From assembly GCA_021736615.1 (NCBI GenBank), contig JAIPFN010000055.1:1-6180 (forward strand): a stretch of DNA of 6,180 nt. Direction: 5' to 3'. The stretch is from Phycisphaerae bacterium (GTDB lineage Bacteria; Planctomycetota; Phycisphaerae; Sedimentisphaerales; Anaerohalosphaeraceae). The notes beneath the pieces are model-generated. The model saw only the letters and a list, made by a program, of their open reading frames with translations. It was not told the DNA's origin and searched no databases. The position numbers and the translations under genes are program-made. The stretch's first letter is position 1. Each line of letters opens with the position of its first letter. Positions 1-6,180 of this stretch are shown here, piece after piece.

Positions 1-1492
1 CCCGATTCACCCCGCGAACCTCATTAATGATTCTGCTTGATATTTGCCCAAGTACCTCAAAAGGAATATGCGAAAAATCAGCCGTCATAAAGTCCGTAGT
101 CTCAACCGCCCGGATAGCCACAACATTCTCATAGCTCCGCTCATCGCCCATAACCCCGACAGTTCCTATCGGCAGCAAAACACACAACGCCTGCGAAATC
201 TGCCTGTAAAGCCCGGCCGCGACGATCTCTTCGATCAAAATAGCGTCAGCTTCTTTAAGAACATCAAGCTTAGGTTTTGTAATATCGCCAATAATCCGAA
301 CAGCAAGCCCCGGCCCCGGGAAAGGATGACGCCAAACTAAATGTTCCGGCAGACCTAGAAACTCGCCAACCTTGCGAACCTCGTCTTTGAACAACTCACG
401 AAGCGGCTCAACAAGATCAAACCCGAGCTGCTCCGGCAGCCCGCCGACATTATGATGCAGCTTAATATTCGCAGCAAGATTACCGTCCTTCGCACCCGAC
501 TCGATAACGTCAGGATAAAGCGTACCCTGCGCCAAAAAATCAGCATCTTCGATCTTGTCCGCCTCGGACTTAAACGCCTCAATAAACTCGGCACCGATGA
601 TCTTACGCTTTTTCTGCGGGTCGGTAACCCCTTCAAGCTTTTCAAGAAACTTATCCCCCCAGTCAACAACATGCAGGTCCATCTTGAAATGGCCCTTGAA
701 CATCGACTCAACTTCCTCGCGTTCATTCTTACGACACAAACCGTTATCGACAAAAATACACTTAAGCTGATTTCCGATAGCCTTATGCAAAAGCGCAGCC
801 ACAACAGAAGAATCAACCCCGCCGCTAAGCCCGCAAATAACATTCCTGTCACCAACCTGCTTGCGAACATCGGCGATAGTCTGCTCGACAAAATCAGCCA
901 TCTGCCAGTCACCGGCACAATCGCAAATGTCATAAAGAAAATTCTTCAGGATCGTATTGCCGTACGGCGTATGCGTAACCTCAGGATGAAACTGCACGCC
1001 GTAAAACTTCGACTTCGTATGTTTAACAACCGCGTAAGGACACGTATCGGTCGTCGCCAGCGCCTCAAAATCGGCACTAAGTTCATTAACCTGGTCGCCA
1101 TGACTCATCCAAACAGTCGTCGCCTCGGGAACATTGGCAAGCAGCTCGTTATCGGCAGTAACGCTAAGATTCGTCCGTCCATACTCACGCGACTTAGCAG
1201 GCTTAATATCCGCCCCAAGCGTCTTACACCCAAACTGCATGCCGTAGCAAATCCCAAGCACAGGCACCCCAAGCTCAAATATCTTCGCATCGCAAGCCGG
1301 AGCACCCTCGGCATAAACACTCGCCGGCCCCCCCGAAAGGATCACGCCCTTAAGGTTCTCCGCCGCAAGTTCCGCCGCCGTAACACAAGGCTGAAATATA
1401 CGCGAATAAACATTATGCTCACGCACCCGACGCGCGATAAGCTGACCATACTGACTACCAAAATCGATAATTGCAACAAGTTCGTGTGACAT
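1..1492 (-). CDS. guaA: GMP synthase (glutamine-hydrolysing), 3' end cut by window edge
   Basis: GuaA converts XMP to GMP in the cytoplasm, using ATP and ammonia taken from glutamine; this is the last step of guanine nucleotide synthesis. Translating the minus strand from the ATG at 1492 gives 497 open residues to the window edge. A class I glutamine amidotransferase domain comes first (about residues 1-190), with the nucleophile Cys82 in GICYGMQ and the His169/Glu171 pair in GVQFHPEV. The ATP-pyrophosphatase domain follows, with its PP-loop SGGVDSS at residues 223-229. The C-terminal dimerisation domain includes [14 protein letters not shown] and ends at the edge in [10 protein letters not shown]. 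Family members continue for about 16 more residues, so only the tail is missing. The start is preceded by GGGAACGAA, a weak ribosome site. No residue appears damaged. A two-gene cassette and a probable terminator lie upstream, between it and guaB, so it probably needs its own promoter or readthrough. Confidence 0.97.
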   Translation of the reverse strand, partial: MSHELVAIIDFGSQYGQLIARRVREHNVYSRIFQPCVTAAELAAENLKGVILSGGPASVYAEGAPACDAKIFELGVPVLGICYGMQFGCKTLGADIKPAKSREYGRTNLSVTADNELLANVPEATTVWMSHGDQVNELSADFEALATTDTCPYAVVKHTKSKFYGVQFHPEVTHTPYGNTILKNFLYDICDCAGDWQMADFVEQTIADVRKQVGDRNVICGLSGGVDSSVVAALLHKAIGNQLKCIFVDNGLCRKNEREEVESMFKGHFKMDLHVVDWGDKFLEKLEGVTDPQKKRKIIGAEFIEAFKSEADKIEDADFLAQGTLYPDVIESGAKDGNLAANIKLHHNVGGLPEQLGFDLVEPLRELFKDEVRKVGEFLGLPEHLVWRHPFPGPGLAVRIIGDITKPKLDVLKEADAILIEEIVAAGLYRQISQALCVLLPIGTVGVMGDERSYENVVAIRAVETTDFMTADFSHIPFEVLGQISSRIINEVRGVNR

Positions 1493-1520
1493 TTCGTTCC
1501 CGACTATAAAAATCCAATTT

Positions 1521-1555
1521 AAAAACCAAAACCCGCTTTAAACCCAAAAAGCAGG
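1521..1555 (-). terminator. Probable intrinsic terminator after the two-gene cassette
   Basis: Read on the minus strand, CCTGCTTT (1555-1548) pairs with AAAGCGGG (1539-1532) to give an 8-bp stem with one G-U pair and an 8-base loop. It is followed at once by TTTTGGTTTTT (1531-1521). This is the form of a rho-independent terminator, although the interrupted T-tract and the modest G/C content make it medium strength. It lies 43 bases past the stop of the upstream gene and 28 bases before the guaA start, so it would separate the cassette transcript from guaA. It could also be a leaky attenuator. Confidence 0.55.
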
Positions 1556-1602
1556 ACATTACCTAGTTTATTGCCTAGTTTAATCAAACATTACCTAATT
1601 AA
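1556..1602. repeat. Three short direct repeats between cassette and guaA
   Basis: On the plus strand ACCTAGTTTA (1561-1570), GCCTAGTTTA (1573-1582) and ACCTAATTAA (1593-1602) form three related copies, with starts 12 and 20 bases apart. The longer string ACATTACCTA occurs at both ends of the group (1556-1565 and 1587-1596). The last copy overlaps the stop codon of the upstream gene. They may be a protein-binding cluster for guaA control, or a scar from an insertion or duplication. No matching copy was seen at the other end of the cassette. Confidence 0.4.
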
Positions 1603-2429
1603 AAATCCAATCTCAGTTGCTTATCTACAGGCGGCGTAAATGTTCCTATGATCATAAATGGATTTTTACCCCTTTTATGAAAACTCTGTGTCGTGCCAAG
1701 AAAGAAATACATATCTTTCGTTAAAGCAAAATCGTCCCAATACTTCTGTTTCACTTTTTCAAGTGCTTCCTTTTCACTTCCGCCGGCTTTTAAACAGTTC
1801 CAAAAAAGTGCACCTAGCTCCCAATCTCTAATACTCAAATCACAGCTTTTGCCTTTGCTATCAATGAATTTATACCTACATACATATGGCAACTTGCGGG
1901 CCAACTTAAAATCTTCTTTAAACTCTTCCTGCTCGAAAAGCTGCCCTTGCTTCATATCTGCAATAATACTATTTAATTTCTTTTCATCCCATTCCCTACT
2001 ATCTTCTTCTTTCCAGTAAAAACCTGTCACTTCCTTAGGTTTAAATAACGCCAGAGACAACTCATTTTTTTCTTTAGCAAGACATATCAATTCTTCGATA
2101 GAATCAAAACATTTCACTTTGCCTAAAATAAAACGACGTCGCTCCTGCCATTTATCTGAAGTGCCCATATGGCCTACAGTTTTAATCGCAGTGAGATCTT
2201 TGGGCCTGAAACTTTCCGGCCTGTCATCTTTTTGATTTCTTTCTAAAGGCAATTCAATCCAATTGTATTTCTTGAATTGAAGGTCATCATTCAGTCTTCT
2301 AAATGGTATTGGATAAATCCGAACCCACGAGCCATCTTCCGTGACCCCAGCCGTACAAACAAGTTCTCCATATGATGTCGATAATGCCGGATATGTCTTT
2401 ACCGTTATTAAAACCTTCTCCGTTTTCAT
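1599..2429 (-). CDS. Conserved-looking hypothetical protein, partner of the DUF488 gene
   Basis: This 276-residue protein has no function I can assign. It begins with a short beta-rich part containing VLITVKTYPALS (residues 6-17), GELVCTAGV (21-29) and a WVRIYPIPFRR run (35-45). A charged stretch RPESFRPKDL follows (70-79), then a mostly helical middle rich in Lys and Glu (about 110-180). The C-terminal part has RDWELGALFW (201-210) and ends with FFLGTTQSFHKRG and PFMIIGTFTPP (242-267). There is no signal peptide, membrane segment or recognisable nuclease or ATPase motif. The ATG shares its A with the last base of the upstream stop codon (TAATG), so translation is probably coupled and the two proteins are likely made in fixed ratio. 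From memory, proteins of this type often sit beside DUF488 genes in other bacteria; this was not checked. The gene is AT-rich compared with guaA and guaB. The coding call is firm; the function is unknown. Confidence 0.88.
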   Translation of the reverse strand: MKTEKVLITVKTYPALSTSYGELVCTAGVTEDGSWVRIYPIPFRRLNDDLQFKKYNWIELPLERNQKDDRPESFRPKDLTAIKTVGHMGTSDKWQERRRFILGKVKCFDSIEELICLAKEKNELSLALFKPKEVTGFYWKEEDSREWDEKKLNSIIADMKQGQLFEQEEFKEDFKLARKLPYVCRYKFIDSKGKSCDLSIRDWELGALFWNCLKAGGSEKEALEKVKQKYWDDFALTKDMYFFLGTTQSFHKRGKNPFMIIGTFTPPVDKQLRLDF

Positions 2430-3316
2430 TAGAACTCTTTAAATTTAATCCCATTTTCTCCTAAAGACTTTATAGCCTTAGCAACTGACGTCCTATGGCA
2501 CATGGAAGGCTGTAATTCAAAACAGGTTAAAGCGATTCGTTTCTTGCTTTGCAAGCATTGATAAAGCTCTTCAACTTTATCAGTTCGAGCAGAAAGAACA
2601 TCTTTCTCGTATTCCTCAAACAACTCATCGTAATCTTTCTGGCAATTAAGGTCCTTACGAAATGAACTTTCTATCCCCAATTCCGGAATATGCTTATATT
2701 CTATCCCAAGACATTCAGCTGCATTACTAAGAGTTTTCTTGGAAAACCCGTATTTACGGCTTAAAGCATTCTTCCTGACATCACATAAAACCTTGACATC
2801 CTGCCTGATCAGTATATTTAAAAATTCCTCAAGAGTCCTGCCTTCGTACCCCAAAGTATAAAGAACTGTACTGTTATTTCTTGGTCTGAACTCATTTACT
2901 TTTCCCATTTCACTTTTTGATAAAATGCGATCAGCAATAGAACTGTTTATTGCAAAGTATGGATATTTTCTATAAACACACTTTATCAAGTCATCCCCAC
3001 TTAAATCACCATATTCTTTTTTAATATTCCAGAGGCGATCTTTTTCGTCAAAGCCAATCATGTCAACAAAACTTGGATGTTTTTTTGCAACCACCCATTC
3101 ATCGCAATCCTTTAAATAACCTTTGCTTATCAACTTTCGCCTGTCATCATAAGCCTGAAACGAGAAGCAACCAAATTTATAGGGCACAAAATGGTAACTT
3201 TTTTCTTCCTGAAGGCGAGTAAATAGAAAAAGATATTTCTGCAAATCAGTACTCCGCAAACTGCCTCCAAAGTACTCAAGCAATGCAAGTATTATCTTTT
3301 GACGTTTAAATATCAT
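2429..3316 (-). CDS. DUF488-domain protein with N-terminal LQK-type domain
   Basis: This is a 295-residue, two-part protein. Residues about 1-110 carry LQKYLFLF (25-32) and VPYKFGCFSFQ (44-54). This pattern recalls the helical or winged-helix-like start of YwgA- and SocA/Panacea-type proteins, but I cannot name the family securely. Residues about 150-295 match the DUF488 pattern: YTLGYEGRTLEEF (153-165), CDVRKNALSRKYGFSKK (178-194), PELGI (211-215), then CFELQPSMCHR (265-275) with the paired cysteines and His-Arg typical of the family. DUF488 proteins have no settled biochemical role. No signal peptide or membrane helix is present, so it should be cytoplasmic. The ATG at 3316 is preceded by GAGGT four bases away. 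The gene overlaps the next by one base (TAATG). It sits between guaB and guaA on the same strand and is clearly more AT-rich, which suggests that it was acquired. Confidence 0.9.
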   Translation of the reverse strand: MIFKRQKIILALLEYFGGSLRSTDLQKYLFLFTRLQEEKSYHFVPYKFGCFSFQAYDDRRKLISKGYLKDCDEWVVAKKHPSFVDMIGFDEKDRLWNIKKEYGDLSGDDLIKCVYRKYPYFAINSSIADRILSKSEMGKVNEFRPRNNSTVLYTLGYEGRTLEEFLNILIRQDVKVLCDVRKNALSRKYGFSKKTLSNAAECLGIEYKHIPELGIESSFRKDLNCQKDYDELFEEYEKDVLSARTDKVEELYQCLQSKKRIALTCFELQPSMCHRTSVAKAIKSLGENGIKFKEF

Positions 3317-3329
3317 AAATACCTCAACT

Positions 3330-3347
3330 TGTATAATCCGTTATACA
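3330..3347. promoter_or_regulatory. Perfect inverted repeat in the cassette leader, candidate operator
   Basis: TGTATAATCCGTTATACA is two exact 7-bp arms (TGTATAA / TTATACA) around a 4-base centre. It lies 14-31 bases upstream of the DUF488 gene start and downstream of the predicted promoter, where a bound repressor would block elongation. The arms are AT-rich, so a stable RNA hairpin is less likely than a dimeric regulator site. No regulator gene is seen in the cassette, so the binding protein is unknown; the partner proteins themselves are possible. Confidence 0.45.
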
Positions 3348-3391
3348 GAATTCATCGGTCATCTAAAACTGATAACTTTACCCATATATAC

Positions 3392-3400
3392 ATTATACCA
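3392..3400 (-). promoter_or_regulatory. Candidate extended -10 promoter for the cassette
   Basis: On the minus strand TGGTATAAT (3400-3392) is an exact extended -10 element (TG, one base, TATAAT). No convincing -35 box lies 16-18 bases upstream, which extended -10 promoters can do without. The transcript would start near 3385 and leave a leader of about 70 bases carrying the 3330-3347 inverted repeat. It lies in the 129-base gap after guaB, where I saw no terminator, so readthrough from guaB may also feed the cassette. Confidence 0.5.
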
Positions 3401-3445
3401 TTTTCAAAGAAAAACGGTTGTGCATAAAGGATGAAATTAAAATAA

Positions 3446-5150
<1,705 letters not shown>

Positions 5151-5160
<10 letters not shown>

Positions 5161-5465
5161 AAACAACGCCATTTACTCCTCAAAAAAAGCCTAATGAACC
5201 CAATGTTTTTATAAAGTTTGACGATAATACATGTGTTGGATGGGACGGCAGACAAAAGGCAATAGCCTGGTCAGCCGTGCTGAGAATTATGTTAAAGCAT
5301 AAAAACCCACCATGTCTGTTCCGCATAGACGGAGCAGGCATGCCATCCACAACTAACTATGACAGTTTCAGGTTCCATTTTTTCTTTTTCGGGCAGGCCG
5401 CAATGGCCTGCCTTTTTTTTACGCCTTATGCCTTACTCTTTTACACCTTACGCCTCACACCCTAA
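5151..5465 (+). CDS. Doubtful small open frame, 104 residues
   Basis: An open frame starts at an ATG inside the left heptamer array and runs to a TAA that overlaps the stop of the convergent transporter gene. It has no Shine-Dalgarno site. It also reads straight through the strong terminator at 5391-5420, so a transcript ending there would lack the stop codon. The first 75 residues look soluble and basic (for example VGWDGRQKAIAWSAVLRIM), while the last 25 are encoded by the T-rich tract and repeats. I recognise no family. It may be a chance frame over a structured RNA, or the remnant of a small gene that lost its end. Confidence 0.2.
5223..5228 (+). promoter_or_regulatory. Possible -10 box for the plus-strand RNA
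   Basis: GATAAT matches the -10 consensus at five of six bases and would place the transcript start near 5235, exactly where the predicted RNA fold begins. No -35 box fits at 16-18 bases upstream, and the flanking DNA is AT-rich. It is weak evidence on its own. Confidence 0.25.
5235..5420 (+). ncRNA. Candidate structured small RNA of unknown family
   Basis: A multibranch fold can be drawn by hand. The closing helix P1 pairs 5237-5243 with 5343-5349 (7 bp, TGGATGG with CCATCCA). P2 pairs 5245-5249 with 5274-5278 and continues, after an internal loop, as AGGC/GCCT (5257-5260 with 5265-5268) around AATA. P3 pairs 5287-5291 with 5298-5302. P4 pairs 5311-5323 with 5330-5342: 13 continuous bp including two G-U pairs, with loop CATAGA. 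P4 abuts P1 and could stack on it. The G-U pairs favour the plus strand, since the other strand would have A-C mismatches. A strong terminator ends the unit at 5420, giving about 185 bases. I looked for the hallmarks of 4.5S, 6S, tmRNA, RNase P RNA and tRNA and found none. No comparative support is available. Confidence 0.4.
5391..5420 (+). terminator. Strong intrinsic terminator, plus strand
   Basis: GGCAGGCC (5392-5399) and GGCCTGCC (5405-5412) form a perfect 8-bp G/C-rich stem with loop GCAAT, followed by eight T (5413-5420). On the minus strand the stem is followed by CGAAAAAG, so it is not a good terminator for the transporter gene. It therefore implies a plus-strand transcript arriving from 5150-5390, although no confident protein gene is there. 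Confidence 0.85.
5419..5461. repeat. Degenerate 7-bp tandem repeat, TTANNCC type
   Basis: Consecutive units on the plus strand are TTACGCC, TTATGCC, TTACTCT, TTTACACC (8 bases), TTACGCC and TCACACC. The array starts in the T-tract of the terminator and ends at the stop codon of the transporter gene. Its TTA-first units run on the opposite strand to those of the array at 5126-5160, so the two look like inverted borders. Confidence 0.6.
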
Positions 5466-6180
5466 TCCACAAATTCCCTTTCGATTTGTTCCAGCGTCTT
5501 GCCCTTTGTTTCAGGCACGCAGAAGTAAATAAACACCGAACCCACTATGCACACCCCTGCGTACAGCCAGAAAGTTTTCGCCATACCGAAATACGCGTTC
5601 AGACTCGGGAAAGTATAAGCCAGCACGAAATTCGCGATCCACATCGCAAACACCGCGATAGAAGTAGCAAGCCCGCGAATCCGGTTAGGAAATATCTCCG
5701 AAAGAAGAACCCATGTAACAGGCCCGATACTCGAAGCAAAAAACGCGATCGACAAAAGCACCAGTGCTAACACATGAATCCCCTGGCTTTGTGTATAAAA
5801 ACAAAAACCAAGCGCCGTATAAGAAATACCAAGCGTTATCGCCCCCAGGAATATCAGCAATTTTCGACCCAGCTTATCAATCGTCGCCATCGCGACAATC
5901 GTAAACAGAAAATTCGTCAACCCCACGATCATCAGGTTAAAAAGCACGCCGCTTACGTCATACCCAGCCGCTTTGAAAATATCATGCGCATAATTGAATA
6001 TAACATTAATGCCGCACCATTGAGAAAAGATAGAGATCAAGATCCCGATGATAATAATTTTCGACATCTTCGGTTTCACCAGTTCGGCGAACTCTTTGAT
6101 ATGGTGGCTGTCCTTAAGCGTATCCTTAATATCGGCCAGATAAACACCGGCATATTCATCCCCGCCGATCCTCCCAAGCA
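5462..6180 (-). CDS. Sugar-porter MFS transporter, C-terminal half
   Basis: This inner-membrane protein belongs to the sugar porter family of the major facilitator superfamily, which moves sugars, often with protons. The window holds the last 238 residues of roughly 450-500; the start lies beyond the right edge, and the ATG at 6079 is internal. The visible part begins in the central cytoplasmic loop (GGDEYAGVYL) and then has six hydrophobic segments matching TM7-TM12. TM7 carries SQWCGINVIFNYA, like the QQ-x-x-GIN-x-x-x-YY sugar site of XylE relatives, with Ser in place of the first Gln. The family motifs DKLGRK (TM8-TM9 loop), PVTWVLLSEIFPNRIRG (TM10-TM11) and PETKGKTLEQIE (after TM12) are all present. 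The substrate cannot be told; xylose or another monosaccharide is the natural guess. It ends in TAG with no clear terminator on its own strand. Transport has no evident link to the purine genes. Confidence 0.93.
   Translation of the reverse strand, partial: LGRIGGDEYAGVYLADIKDTLKDSHHIKEFAELVKPKMSKIIIIGILISIFSQWCGINVIFNYAHDIFKAAGYDVSGVLFNLMIVGLTNFLFTIVAMATIDKLGRKLLIFLGAITLGISYTALGFCFYTQSQGIHVLALVLLSIAFFASSIGPVTWVLLSEIFPNRIRGLATSIAVFAMWIANFVLAYTFPSLNAYFGMAKTFWLYAGVCIVGSVFIYFCVPETKGKTLEQIEREFVD

Noticed and set aside
452..1489. Long plus-strand open frame of 345 residues
   Set aside because: It lies antisense to guaA, whose catalytic motifs are all intact. The translation is Arg/Leu/Asn-rich with no family pattern, so it is a shadow of the real gene.
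1503..1508. TATAGT as a guaA -10 box
   Set aside because: It resembles a -10 element, but the transcript would start only about four bases before the ATG and there is no good -35 box. It is kept only as a possibility.
3317..3445. Terminator after guaB
   Set aside because: I looked for a hairpin with a T-tract on the minus strand. ACCGTTTTTCTTT has T residues but no stem before it.
5237..5349. tRNA or tRNA-like cloverleaf
   Set aside because: The 7-bp closing helix suggested a tRNA, but the arms have the wrong sizes and there is no TTCGA-type T loop or plausible anticodon arm.

Overview
This is a bacterial window dominated by minus-strand genes. It carries the two enzymes that turn IMP into GMP: guaB (IMP dehydrogenase, complete, 3446-4918) and guaA (GMP synthase, 1-1492, lacking only about its last 16 residues at the left edge). 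Shine-Dalgarno sites and sigma70-type promoter boxes show an ordinary bacterial expression system. The lineage cannot be fixed from the sequence. A Planctomycetota/PVC-like origin is my impression from the protein style and is weak.

Layout from right to left, in the direction of transcription of most genes. The C-terminal half of a sugar-porter MFS transporter (5462-6180) enters from the right edge. Next is about 540 bp without a confident gene. It holds a plus-strand intrinsic terminator (5391-5420), a predicted multi-helix RNA fold just before it (5235-5353), two degenerate 7-bp repeat arrays on either side, an A/C-rich spacer, and a good promoter for guaB (-35 at 4992-4987, -10 at 4969-4964, 17-bp spacer). 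guaB follows with a clear Shine-Dalgarno site. guaB and guaA are then separated by a compact two-gene cassette (3316-1599) on the same strand. Its first gene is a fusion of an uncharacterised N-terminal domain with a DUF488 domain. Its second gene is an uncharacterised 276-residue protein whose ATG overlaps the first gene's stop codon in TAATG. The cassette has its own extended -10 promoter, a perfect inverted repeat in its leader and a probable intrinsic terminator before guaA. It is visibly more AT-rich than the gua genes.

How the parts work together: GuaB makes XMP from IMP and GuaA aminates XMP to GMP, so the outer genes form a guanine-nucleotide branch split by the insert. The DUF488-fusion pair is the best candidate for an undescribed system. 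Its tight coupling, own signals, different base composition and position inside a core operon suggest an accessory module, but the sequence does not show its biochemical function. The second candidate for novelty is the structured plus-strand RNA at 5235-5420.
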